Of a DNA stretch of 64,000 nt, positions 51,151 through 62,555 are shown in pieces. This DNA is from Petrosia ficiformis. Lineage: Eukaryota > Porifera > Demospongiae > Haplosclerida > Petrosiidae. Location of the stretch: contig OX345636.1 of NCBI GenBank assembly GCA_947044365.1, positions 27,641,466 through 27,705,465 of the forward strand. The letters run 5' to 3'. A program made the translations under genes and the position numbers. The notes beneath the pieces are model-generated. The model did not search any database, was not told the DNA's origin, and saw only the letters and a list, made by a program, of their open reading frames with translations. Within the stretch, counting starts at the first letter, position 1. The number at the start of each line of letters is the position of its first letter.

Positions 51151-51413
51151 ATGCATACTTTATTTAACTGCACCTAGGTAGTTGCTATTGTAAAGTAAAA
51201 CATTTCTTACCCAACATTTCTGTTTGAAGGTACTTTTTGCTCGTTCCCTTTCCAAGCCATGGTTAGTTCCCGTTTTACATACTTACAAAAGAAGATATGT
51301 CTGAACAACAGTTGATATCTAGTTAGACTTCTTCTACTAATAATGAGTGAGAGAGGCCATTTTAATTTAATAATCAATACTGAGACTCTCATAGCCTGTA
51401 GTGTGTGTTGTGT

Positions 51414-51453
<40 letters not shown>

Positions 51454-53126
51454 TATCATGGTACGAAATTACATGTATGAATTATGTAGTTGTGAATTAC
51501 CTTCCAGTGCAAAAAATGACCTTTTAATTATCATACATGTGCATACATATACGTACATGTACATGTACATAATTGCATATACATGTATGTACATACAAAA
51601 ATTATATTATTATATAGAGATACATGTATATACATGTACATACACTTACATACAATATACCTGGTAAAGCACTAGTAGATGCTTGAGTGACAAGAGGAAG
51701 AGATATACCTTCATCTAGCTGCTCTGGTTTCACTGATATCACGTGATGAAGAAACATCTCAAGAATGACATGAAGGTTATCTTTGTAAGGATCAGAATGA
51801 GTGACACTGGTACGAAGAGCCAGTTCCATGAGGGATTCTAGACGAGACATGGGAATGAGCCCTATAGGTTTCTGAAGCTCATCGTCAGCCATGTCCATAA
51901 AATGGACAAAGAGGGTCCTTGATCGAGTAGGAAATAATGTTTGATGGAATGCAGGTAGCCAATCAGAACATGTTCCTTGATTATAACTTGTAGCAGCTGA
52001 TTGCTGGCGTGACTATATGCCCCTTCGATCTGTTCCATGTAGTAACGCTCTTTAAGAGTATATTCAAAATTTAGTGATGTTGTTAAGAGTTCCAGTTCCT
52101 TGTCACAGTTTCGAACGACATTTCAAAATTTACCAGTTTGAAGAATCTTTTCAGCAGCGTGTTCTAAAAACCCTGGAATATTTTCTTGAAACACTGTATA
52201 CCTTCATTCCCAGAAGTAATCGTTATACTCTTCGTGAAGACTACCTTTTGTTATTTCCGTGTTCTTTTTGATCATAGACTCACAATAAAGATCACTCACC
52301 TCCCCTTTGTGCAACCATAAAGACAACATCTCGAAAAATGGAGCACAGGCACTCTTTGTAATGTGAAGAGCTACTTCTTGAGCTTTCTGGTCTCCCATAA
52401 GACTTGCTGTCATGTTATTAAGGAGAGTCAGCATACGTCCTCCCATACATTTACGAGCTTCATTAACAGTTGATGCTACGCATGCAAGCACTTCCATGGT
52501 GCGTATACAAGGCTGTACATAATAACCTCATCTTCTGTAGTGTTAGCTCACCCCATTTATAATGATGCGGCTACCACAAGTAAATATTCTCGTATCAGCC
52601 CTCTCATTGAAGCGGACAGTGCTTGGTTGATCATCCCTTGTACAAATTTAGCATGCTCTTGAATAAATCGACTAACTGTGGAATAATTTGAACACAATGG
52701 AAGTAGACGCTTTACTAAAGACTGAAGTGATATATTAAGTGTTTGATCTAAAGTGAATGAACGTTTTTGATCTTCTCCAAGGTGTTTGGCTGTGATGTAG
52801 CATCCATTTGATCCTTGCATAAGATACAGGTCATTAATTATCGCTTGCTGTTGAACATGAGTCGGAAGGGTACCTAGAGGGACTTTCCCTAGTTGGGTCA
52901 TGTGTGGAGTGATTGTATAAGGGTAAGGGTGGGAACTGTCCAACAATAGCTTCTTGCCGCTGTTTCTTCTTCCTGTCAGCTTCAGCTATTTTGGTTGTAA
53001 AGGTTTCAAGCTGTCCTTTTAGAGTTTCTAGCTGTTTGCTTGTTAATCTTTCTCCCACTTTAGGTAGCTCTGGTACAACTACTCCCGAAGGAATATCCTG
53101 CTGGTCAAGATCCATCACATGTTTTT

Positions 53127-53397
53127 GTACGTTATGAAGTAAAAAAGAATAGCATTGTACATAATAATAATTATTATTCTAGACATCTATATATACAATC
53201 AATATATTTTTTAAATATTACAATTAATAATTAATTGCTTGCATCCTCATGCACCCTGCACACGCCTCCCTGGAGAGGATGGGTGCATGCATGCATGCTC
53301 CCAGACCTGCTGCACGTGCAGGAATTTGAGCTCCCTTTCATAAGCCAGAGAAGACTGTGCATGTCATCGATCTCAAGACTCAAGACGAAGAAGATTC
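53127..53397 (+). repeat. Dispersed repeat, copy 2
   Basis: Counterpart of 46254-46505; its left end abuts the broken GCP2 coding block. Confidence 0.8.
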
Positions 53398-54114
53398 TGC
53401 ATGTACCAGGGAGGGACCCAGGACCAAGATGTGAAGGATCTGGATAGATGGATGAAGATTAAACAACAGGTGATTCTTGTTCTTCTATGTGCACTGTTGC
53501 CATCCATGCCCATGTAATTCATGCATATCATATTAATAATTCCGTTTGTCTATCATGTTAATTTGCATATTGTTTCTTCTCTCTCCCAGAAAACTCCACT
53601 TGCTACCTCCCTGTCCATCTATCCACTCTCTCTCTACCTCATCGCATCTATACTTCAATAAGAGGTAAGTTATGTCTCCATACTCTCTTCTATATTCTAT
53701 ACTTTCTTCTTAAATATTATTTTATTGTGAACAGTGTATTTACTATTTTCCCTTCCTGCACAGGTCTGTTTCTGATGATTTCGAGGTTTCTTCTGGTGTT
53801 CTCTTCCTGGAATTTGGATGCTCATTTGTTCTAATCACTCCTCTCAGCCAGGGTTGGCCATGCCACCCTTTTTTCTTTTTTTTTGGGGTGGCATGGTCAA
53901 TCCTGGTTGTTAGGAGTGTGCGGGACAAATGAGTATACCGATGCCCAGGTTGGGGACGCCGGAGGTCTCTTCGAGTTACTAGATCCAGCCCCGTGTGGGG
54001 CAGTTCCAGTACATCCAGTCTAGCTCGTCTAGTGTTCCAGATACAGTCTAACTACCTCATCCAGTTGCAGTCTACTTCGACCAGTGCTCCAGTTCCAGTC
54101 TACTTCATCCTAGG

Positions 54115-54640
54115 ACCATCCCCATTGGGATTTCTCTTCTGCAAGGACTCAACTTCACTGGGATTTCTCTTCTGCAAGGACTCATCTTCATTGCTATTTC
54201 CCTTCTGCAAGGACTCATCTTCATTGGGATTTCTCTTCTGCAAGGACTCATCTCCATTGCTATTTCCCTTCTGCAAGGACTCATCTTCATTGGGATTTCT
54301 CTTCTGCAAGGACTCATCTCCATTGGGATTTCCCTTCTGCAAGGACTCATCTTCATTGCTATTTCCCTTCTGCAAGGACTCATCTTCATTGGGATTTCTC
54401 TTCTGCAAGGACTCATCTCCATTGGGATTTCCCTTCTGCAAGGACTCATCTTCATTCATTCATCTTCATTCATTGCTATTTCCCTTCTGCAAGGACTCGT
54501 CTTCATTGAGATTTCTCTTCTGCAAGGACTCATCTTCATTGCTATTTCCCTTCTGCAAGGACTCATCTTCATTGGGATTTCTCTTCTGCAAGGACTCATC
54601 TTCATTGGGATTTCCCTTCTGCAAGGACTCATCTTCATTC
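54115..54640. repeat. 33-bp coding-length minisatellite
   Basis: About 15 units of cttctgcaaggactcatctt plus cattgggatttct. Because 33 is a multiple of 3, frames stay open on both strands: an 11-residue DESLQKRNPNE-type repeat on the minus strand and SSLGFLFCKDS on the plus strand. No start, splice or conservation evidence favours either. Confidence 0.85.
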
Positions 54641-55636
54641 ATTGATTATTCATCTCAACGGCAGTTAGTTCTTTGTATATACAGTGTGTATGTGTACTTT
54701 TTGTTCAAATGTTTCTTTGAAATGTTGTTCTTGTGTTTTGAGTTGCATTTTCAATATAATTATTGTCAAATTTTAAGGAAATGTTACAGTTGAAAGCCTA
54801 TGATTAATTATGCTTGTATTAAATATATGTACTAGCCTATTTTTCTTAATTAATCTTTAATTTTAATTTTCTTTATTTTCGATTGGTAAGTACAATAATT
54901 AAATTTAAATTTGTTATATTACAGTAGAAAGCCTACGATTAATTATGCTTGTATACTAGTGCATTCTTTAATTTTCGATTGGTAAGTATAATAACTTAAA
55001 TTGTCTATTACAGTTGATAGCCTATGATTAACTTGTATTAAATATATATAGAGTAATCACACATACCTAATTTCGGACGTAGTTTTCTCCAAATTTAAAC
55101 TGCAAAAGAGATATTTCGATGAAATTTGCATGATACAGAGCTCTTCTATAGCTCTATTCACCATACAAAAAGGCTGAAATGTACTTATGAACGTTCAGGT
55201 GGACGAATATCGCTATTTTCAACCATATTTCAGACTATTTTTTACCGATATGTTCGAGATGTCACATTTACAGACAACAAAGACCCACACATGGACTACA
55301 ACTTTATAAAAATTGAGTAAGCTATTGTTTATACGAAGTAAACTAGCAGGCTGCAAACGCAAGTCTTTATAATGTATCATTTTTTCAGACACGCAATTTC
55401 TTATGTTGTGATTAGGTTTTAAAACTAAAATATCAAAAATCGAATGCTACAACCGATTCCAGAGGGCAACTAGAAATCCACTGATGAGAATCAGAAAAAG
55501 ACTGAAACATGCATGCACAACAGGTCTACCATAGCTGTTCACAAAAATATGGAAGTGGTGGACAAACCTGAACACACAACTACACCTACAAAGATAATCA
55601 AATAATTATACAACCCAAAAATAATCAGAAGCAAAC
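54641..55636. other. Intergenic, no gene recognised
   Basis: Contains three diverged copies of a cagttgaaagcctatgatta segment at 54.79-55.03 kb and low-complexity sequence; nothing coding can be supported. Confidence 0.5.
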
Positions 55637-56200
55637 TTATTTACAATCATCACACATCCAATCATCAGGAACAGTTGTGTCTTTAGGTGTCCCTACACAT
55701 TTGAAATGATACCAAGTCTCACATTGAACACATTCAACCATATCTGAATCGTACTGTTCTGGCATTCTACATGAGCAGAAAACTAACATAAAATATCTCA
55801 AATTGACGATTTATGAGAGCTTTTCTTGATTTTTGAGGAAAGGGCTTTAGCTCAGAGCATTCCAAACAATTGTACAAATGACTACGCATTTCACTTTGCT
55901 CAAAATAAACTTCTTCTGGATTATTGCCAGCGCATACTTCCACTGCAAAGGCTATCGAGAAAACCCCACAATCCTTAGTTCCTCTTTGTTGCTGAATGGG
56001 CAAGGCCTGGATTTCTAATGCTGAACATCTTGTTGGTAAACAATAAATATTAGCTATTTGAAGAGATGTTTCCAAGTTAATACTAGAGGACATCCTGGCA
56101 CTGTCCATTAATTTCACTACTGCAGTTTCATCAGAGCTAATGCATATTCAGTGGTTACCACCTACAACGGTTATCGAATCAACATTTGAAAAGACTAAAA
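55637..56200 (-). mobile_element. Ulp1/C48-like peptidase plus PHD finger, transposon remnant
   Basis: The minus strand reads NH followed by a stop where C48 peptidases have the Trp of the catalytic His-Trp pair. ICISS and INLETSLQIANIY follow, then QQQRGTKDCGVFSIAFAVEV, holding the catalytic Gln and Cys region, and MRSHLYNCLE. After a frameshift at about 55790 a PHD-type finger follows: CSCRMPEQYDSDMVECVQC, ETWYHFKCVG, WMCDDCK, with stop at 55637-55639. This peptidase-PHD arrangement is known to me from transposon-linked proteins of cnidarians and sponges, not from host SUMO proteases. Two lesions make it non-functional. It lies in the DNA that splits GCP2. Confidence 0.75.
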
Positions 56201-56649
56201 TATATTCATATACCTGTATGTAATATCTGTACTGAGAGCTTTCCTGGAGTAACATTATGAAATGACAGCGTTTGACCTAACAATGAAAGCTATACATATT
56301 ATAGTTATATTGTACCTGTATCTATGTAGGTTGGATGAAATGTCTGCGTCTGTCTCTTACAGACATTGAAGCTACAGCCGTATTTGTTCTGGACATGAGC
56401 TCCCTGATACAATTATAAATGCATGTCAGAAACTACTATCACAAAAGTATGAACATGTTGATGGCTTTCAGTGTGCATTTGTTTTATTTTACAATTTAAA
56501 TAAGAATTTTAACCACTGATTGAGGGTAGGGTAGGGATCCCCAATTTCTGATTCCCAAGACAAGACTACTATGACAAGACTACTATCCACACAAACTAGC
56601 GCTACCATGTTTGCAATTTACAAACCAAAATACACACAAATTACATTAC

Positions 56650-57287
56650 CTGTGGTCTCAGATAAAGGAGCAGTACTTTCATTCCTCTTTCATGTAGCGT
56701 CTGGTTTAGAAACTATTATGAATACACATTAAATATATATATACATCAAATTAAGTTACATGTTATACCTGTAGCCTCATGTAAAGGAGGAACACTTTCG
56801 TTCCTCTTTCCTCTAGCGACTGGTTTAGAAACTATTATGAATATACATTAAATATATACACATCAAATTAAGTTATATATACCTGTGGTCTCATATAAAG
56901 GAGCAGTACTCTCGTTCCTCTTTCCTCTAGTGACTGGTTTAGAAACTATTATGAATATACATTAAATATATACACATCAAATTAAGTTATATATACCTGT
57001 GGTCTCATATAAAGGAGCAGTACTCTCGTTCCTCTTTCCTCTAGTGACTGGTTTAGAAACTATTATAAATATACATTAAATATATAATTAAGTTACATGT
57101 TATATATACCTGTGGCCTCATATAAAGGAGGAATACTTTCGTTCCTCTTTTCTCTAGTGACTGGTTTAGAAACTATTATGAACATTAAATATATATACAC
57201 ATCAAATTAAGTTCCATATTATAACTGTGGTCTCAGATAAAGGAGGAAAACGTTCGTTGCTTTTTCCTCTAGCGACTGGTTTAGAAA
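56650..57287 (-). repeat. Six tandem 63-nt phase-1 mini-exons in the GCP2 gene
   Basis: A unit of about 114 bp is repeated six times: a 63-nt exon-like block with acceptor ttcataatag and donor gtata, plus a 50-bp intron. Blocks on the minus strand are 57287-57225, 57172-57110, 57059-56997, 56945-56883, 56831-56769 and 56712-56650; every one is exactly 63 nt. The preceding GCP2 exon leaves phase 1 (a G), and each block enters and leaves in phase 1, adding 21 residues of the type SKPVARGKRNESVPPLHEAT. The first block has lost its donor (TT instead of GT at 57224-57223). The end of the GCP2 N-terminal exon and its intron resemble the unit, suggesting that the array grew from that exon border. 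Confidence 0.8.
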
Positions 57288-57714
57288 CTATTATGAATAT
57301 ACATATAACACATCAAATTAAGTTACATGTTATACCTGTAGCCTGTAACGAAGGAATATCCAGCTGGTCAAGATCCATTACCTGGACTGGAACTCGCACA
57401 GATGGAGGGGGTCTTCGTTGTCTTATAAATTCACAAAGACGTGGATCATCAGCCAATTTTAAAAGAAGATAAACTAACGAGTCTAGTTCACGTGGCTGTT
57501 TAATTTTCAAACTGCTGTATCTTTGAAGGAATTCCTCCCTTCTTGAGGAATGTTCTGCAATTTTTCGTACAGCATTGTGTGAGCTAATCTGTGTAGTGAC
57601 ATAGGGTGTCATGTGACGTAAGAGTGTGTCATTGTATGAGTCAGGTATAGATGCTGGTGTTGTAGCAGCTGTAATATTTGTGATGTCAGATGATGTAACT
57701 TGTACTCGCGTGAC

Positions 57715-58759
57715 CTGTTTCAAAATGAAAATACTTATGATAATTAACATATATATAATATTATATATATATATATATATATATAATTATTCTAATACTC
57801 ATCATGAATGATAGACTTACTATTTCAAAAGTCCAGTATAGTATATTATAATATTTCAGTCTTCTAAATTTTTAAAAAGGCGCGTCCAAATGGGCATTAA
57901 TAAGAATAACCTGTTGCGGCGGTAATCATGTTCAAACCAAATCTACAAACAGCTGTTGATTGTGGATTTCATGTTGTATTAGAAAAGATGTCTAACTTAG
58001 TAAGATAAATTATAACTTTTTATATTGTGATTTTCCCCTCCCTTCCATTTCAGGAGGATCCAACTTTGGAAAGACACTTTAGCAATTAAGCAGATTTACG
58101 CAATTACGCAATTATGCAGATTTACGAATTTATGCAATTACGCATTTACGCAAATACGCAGATTTACACAGTAAAAGATCAGAATGGGATGTAGATGTAT
58201 GTGTGGCGTATAGACTTGCTTTCTAGCTAGTTCTAGTGAGAGAGAAAGTGATGTTGGGAGAATAAGGGAAAAATACCGTTCGCTTGCAGACTTGAGTGGA
58301 TGCTGTGCTTTCAGTAATTGGTAAGCAAGGTTGAGATGAGTGTTAGATTGCTCCAGGAGGTCCAGAAAGTTGCAAAGAAGGTGCATTCAGTTGCATCTGT
58401 GATGCTAAGCCACACCTCACCATTATATTATGCTTGATCAAGGTGGGTGTGGTTATAATAGGTAATTTCGAATATGCGTCTGTTGCGATAATAGTCATAA
58501 GACTGAATTTACTTTTCGAGATTTTCCGTAGAAAACAGCATTCACAGATTGAATTGGTTAGTGAATCATAGTAATTAAGCAATCTCTAGTAATACAAGAT
58601 TACAAAAATTGTATATAAGCATAACTTTTTGCAATATATTTTATTTGATATGCAATTGTCATAGAAGGGTGCTTCTTCATGTAGCAGTCATTGCATTACA
58701 TTCTAGTCAGTATCGTTGTGAGGGTTGTATCCTGTTTAGTTACAGTAAATAGTGGGTGG
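57715..58759. other. Spacer between GCP2 and copy B
   Basis: A (ta)n run lies at 57.76-57.79 kb, a GCGTAA run at 58.08-58.17 kb and one arm of the 37.2-38.5 kb inverted-repeat element at 58.17-58.47 kb. The first coding exon of GCP2 should be near 57.9 kb or beyond but was not identified. Confidence 0.5.
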
Positions 58760-59735
58760 ATTGTGTTTTTGCTACTATTTGTAGCAGTGACTGCTACTCT
58801 CCCATGAGAAAAGGACTTGTTTTTTATGTCAACTAAGTGTCCATTATTGGCTAATTTTCATTTTATTCAGTTACAGTTTAATTACCCAGAAGTCAGAATA
58901 CCTTACTAAAAGGGGTTTTAGTTATAGTTGTAGTTAAACTAAAACAACACTGCCGTAAACCTTCGTCCCCAAAACCCTAACCCTAAACCCTCGTCCCAAA
59001 ACCCCATCTCGGAGCACTTGTTCCAAATCTCTAGCCCTGAGTTCTTGTCCCAAAGCCCCTGCTCCATTGTTAGGAAAGCCTCTCATGAATATTCAATAAC
59101 TATGGTGCTATCAAACTCTCTTCTTTTACTAACTATAACTGTATACTCAAGTGAGTTATTACAATTTTTTTTCTATTATGATTTCACAGTTCATGCACAC
59201 TTATCATCAGGAGATGGAGGTATATCTTTTGAGAGTTTAATGCCTTCAATGTCATCAATGTGGACGTACTCTGTTTCAAATCTACCATCCCCATCACTAT
59301 AATCAGAAACAAGAGGAAAGTGAACAGATTGTACATTCATGAAGCATATTCTCCATCTCATGAAAGTAGATTCTAACTATATATAACCACTTTGATTATT
59401 CATAGTTAAGTAATCTATAACGTAATAACTATAACAGAAATATAATTATAGTATACTTTCAGTTACTAACTATACCACTTTTAGTAATCAATAATCATTA
59501 AAGTATATTATTCGATTTTTATAGACTTGACTTTGTGTTTTATAGGCCTTGTTGATATTACATAATATTAATATTGTTATACTCATTCAGGAATATAATT
59601 ATGAATTCAGTACTGTTTCAATGGAAAATTGCATCTCCCAATAGATCCCACATTTAGTAAATGAATGAATATAAAGTCGCATTTGATCGTATTTTGAGAT
59701 CATGGTGAACGTGAATGACCTTCAGTTAAAAGTCC

Positions 59736-60112
59736 ATTATTGATTTACATTATTGATTTCCATTATTGATTTCCATTATTGATTTCCATTATTGATTTAC
59801 ATTATTGATTTCCATTATTGATTTCCATTATTGATTTCCATTATTGATTTCCATTATTGATTTACATTATTGATTTCCATTATTGATTTCCATTATTGAT
59901 TTCCATTATTGATTTCCATTATTGATTTACATTATTGATTTACATTATTGATTTACATTATTGATTTCCATTATTGATTTCCATTATTGATTTCCATTAT
60001 TGATTTCCATTATTGATTTCCATTATTGATTTACATTATTGATTTACATTATTGATTTACATTATTGATTTACATTATTGATTTCCATTATTGATTTCCA
60101 TTATTGATTTAC
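59736..60112 (+). repeat. 13-bp tandem array, copy B
   Basis: Same unit as at 40.1 kb but about 29 units long, so the array changed by about seven units after duplication. Confidence 0.85.
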
Positions 60113-60317
60113 TAACTGTCATTTCATTTTTCAGGTGTTATGTGTCAGAAGATATAGAAGGTATATTAATATCATTAATTTGTTTACATGTATTTCCTGT
60201 CAGTTTGTCTATGTGTACCAGTGTATCGAAAGTACTTATAGATTGACCAGGATTCATAAAGGGGGTGGGGGAACCTCTCATTCCCCTATCCTAGATGAGT
60301 GCAAACCAGCTGAATAA

Positions 60318-60730
60318 TCTATATAATAATCTGTCCACCTGCAACAATGACCCAGAAAATTAGATATTGATGCGATGCTTTGACGTGACATAATAAAAGA
60401 AGTCGTTGACAGTATATTTGAGTTTTCAGCGTAAGCTTGGAAAGATGGACGAGATAGACATAGATAGACATAGACATAGACAAACACGGACAAGACTAAC
60501 TGATATACAGAGAAGCCCAGCTAACATCTGATAGAGATAGACATAGAAGGAGCCTGTAGTGTGCTACACTTAGAAGATACTATGCATGCCTAGCTTAAAC
60601 CGCCAAAATGACCGTACTAAACTTATTAAATTTTATTAGGTCTAAAACGTACTATGCCTGGAATGTACTATGCTCAGAAATGTACTATACTTGCCTAACT
60701 TACACTGCCAAAGGTGGTATTAAGCTAAAA
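60318..60730 (+). mobile_element. Candidate non-autonomous Helitron (copy B)
   Basis: Duplicate of the element at 40563-40982; begins TCTATATAATAATCTGTCC with a small internal deletion, and its 3' end is shortened (GCTA joined to aaattagtg). Confidence 0.5.
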
Positions 60731-60733
60731 TTA

Positions 60734-61077
60734 GTGATGTGCAATAAATATCAATATATCGACATATCGATATTTTCATTCAATATTGTGATACAATATT
60801 GGGTTTTGGGTGTATCAATACACTGGAATGCAAACCTGGGTTTTCTAGTTTACCTGATTTTATACCTAAAAGCAATAATTATAACAAGCTAGTGTGCATA
60901 ACTTTGATTGATTTCTTTTATCATTTCTTTGCAATATACAACCAAACAGGACATTTATTTATATACATTTTATAAGCATTTCATTTATTATTTCAAATAT
61001 CGTGATACTGTATCATATCCTGATATTTTTTGATAGCGATATGCAATACTATTATTTTGTCGTATTGCACATCTCTA
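60734..61077 (+). mobile_element. MITE family 6, copy B
   Basis: Counterpart of 40994-41337 in the duplicated block. Confidence 0.65.
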
Positions 61078-61414
61078 ATTATAATTATAAATATTGATGT
61101 ATTTGACTTCAAGTCTACTCTGTTTGTACTATTCTAGAATACGGAAGTTAAGGTTGCATCTAATGCCTTTACATAATATGGATGGAAGTGACTATGAAGA
61201 TGAATCTGACGAAGGAATAGATGAAGAAGAAGATGATAGAGAAGCTGCTTTTATTGTAAGTTGATAGTCCAAAGAACAGAACTAGGAGTGTATCAATTGA
61301 GAAAAAAACAGCTGCATTTGTTTTTCTATTGATGAACTCCTGATAGCTGTTTCCCTAGCAATCCATGAGTCTAATATATAAGCAACTTTCATGACTCCAT
61401 CTCATTAGTATGAC

Positions 61415-61835
61415 TTCATATATAGCTATAGCTAGTGGATAATAATGTGGATATAATATGTGTGATTAACTAGGCCTGTGTGATTAGTATGACTTCATAG
61501 CTATACCTAGTGGATAATAATGTGGATATAATATGTGTGATTAACTAGACCTATGTAATTAGTATGACTTCATAGCTATACCTAGTGGATAATAATGTGG
61601 ATATAATATGTGTGATTAACTAGGCCTGTGTGATTAGTATGACGTCATAGCTATACCTAGTGGATAATAATGTGGATATAATATGTGTGATTAACTAGGC
61701 CTGTGTAATTAGTATGACTTCATAGCTATAGCTAGTAGATAATAATCTGTGTGATTAACTAGGCCTGTGTAATTAGTATGACTTCATAGCTATACCTAGT
61801 GGATAATAATGTGGATATAATCTGTGTGATTAGGT
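61415..61835 (+). repeat. 76-bp tandem array, copy B (all forward)
   Basis: Five or six units in the forward orientation only (gtggataataatgtggatat), opposite to most of copy A. Confidence 0.85.
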
Positions 61836-62179
61836 AGAGATTACTGAATTAAGTGCAATTTTCATTTCATCACGATTAATTAAAACCTAAAATTGAAATA
61901 TATATGTATATATTCTACCAAGAAACAGACATGAGATCAATTACAATGCAATGTAATATATTACTATTACTATTACTATTACCTTAAAAATATTAATATT
62001 ATTATTACTAATACCTCCTAAGTCAGTGTAATAATTATGTTACTATTACCTTAAAATGCTATTACTGCCTAAGTCGGTGTTTTTGTTGAGAGATTTCTTT
62101 GAAATTCTATGGTCTTATATATATACACTTGTTGTTAAGTCATTCCCATCAAAAAAGTCCCAGTTTGATGGGCACTTGT

Positions 62180-62555
62180 ATTGTAGTTAACATTGGAATG
62201 AGTCTGTTATATATTAGAATGCATTAGTAATTGGAATATGGTAGTTAACATTGGAATGAGGCTGTTATTAGAATGCATTAGTAATTGGAATATGGTAGTT
62301 CACTGTGAACTACCATATTCCAATTACTAATGCATTCTAATGACAGCCTCATTCCAATGTGAACTGTTCACATTGGAATGAGGCTGTCATTAGGATGTAG
62401 CTAACATTGGAATGACACTGTTATTAGGATGTAGTAGTGATTGTGATATGGTAGTTAACATTGGAATTAGGATGTAGTAGTGATTATGATATGGTAGTAA
62501 ACATTGGAATGAGGATGTAGTAGTGATTATGATATGGTAGTTAACATTGGAATGA
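62180..62555 (+). repeat. Degenerate tandem array with inverted unit, copy B
   Basis: Same unit as at 43.2 kb, but at 62.30-62.37 kb a unit is inverted (gtgaactaccatattccaat), making a hairpin. Confidence 0.8.

Larger units (their letters stand above)
53086..57378. other. 4.2-kb insertion in GCP2 flanked by a 30-bp coding repeat
   Basis: The 30 bp at 53086-53115 and 57349-57378 are identical except for one base (minus-strand reading MDLDQ-DIPS). Both lie at the edge of GCP2 coding sequence. Between them sit the mini-exon array, the peptidase/PHD remnant, a 33-bp minisatellite and a dispersed repeat that abuts at 53127. It is inferred that one ancestral exon was split here and the border duplicated. 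Confidence 0.6.
49943..57714 (-). pseudogene. TUBGCP2: Gamma-tubulin complex component 2 (GCP2) gene, disrupted
   Basis: GCP2 caps and nucleates microtubules with GCP3 and gamma-tubulin. Exon 57714-57336 has the N-terminal motif TPYVTTQISSHNAVRKIAEH. A coding block at 53118-51661 has YVQPCIRTMEVLA, EEYNDYFWE and MDMADDELQKPI. Later exons are 51395-51211 (WPLSLIISRRSLTRYQLLFRH), 50871-50721 (RMLNFIQGLRYYMSYEV), 50644-50537 and 50131-49943 (VTRLDYNSSYTTLS, stop). Consensus introns remain, so it is not a processed copy. Lesions: frameshifts near 52930, 52560, 52530 and 51920; TGA at about 52193 (FWE*RY) and 52128 (GKF*NVV); frameshift plus TAA near 51365. The last three exons and the N-terminal exon are open. 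About 4.2 kb of other DNA separates the N-terminal exon from the rest, and six tandem mini-exons follow it. The first coding exon was not found. A decayed duplicate is likelier than sequence error, since neighbouring genes are clean. Confidence 0.85.

Noticed and set aside
46342..53447. Conserved 64-70-codon ORF (MLASSCTLHTPPWRG) in both dispersed-repeat copies
   Set aside because: Conservation is explained by near-identity of the two recent repeat copies, and the frames differ after the repeat end.
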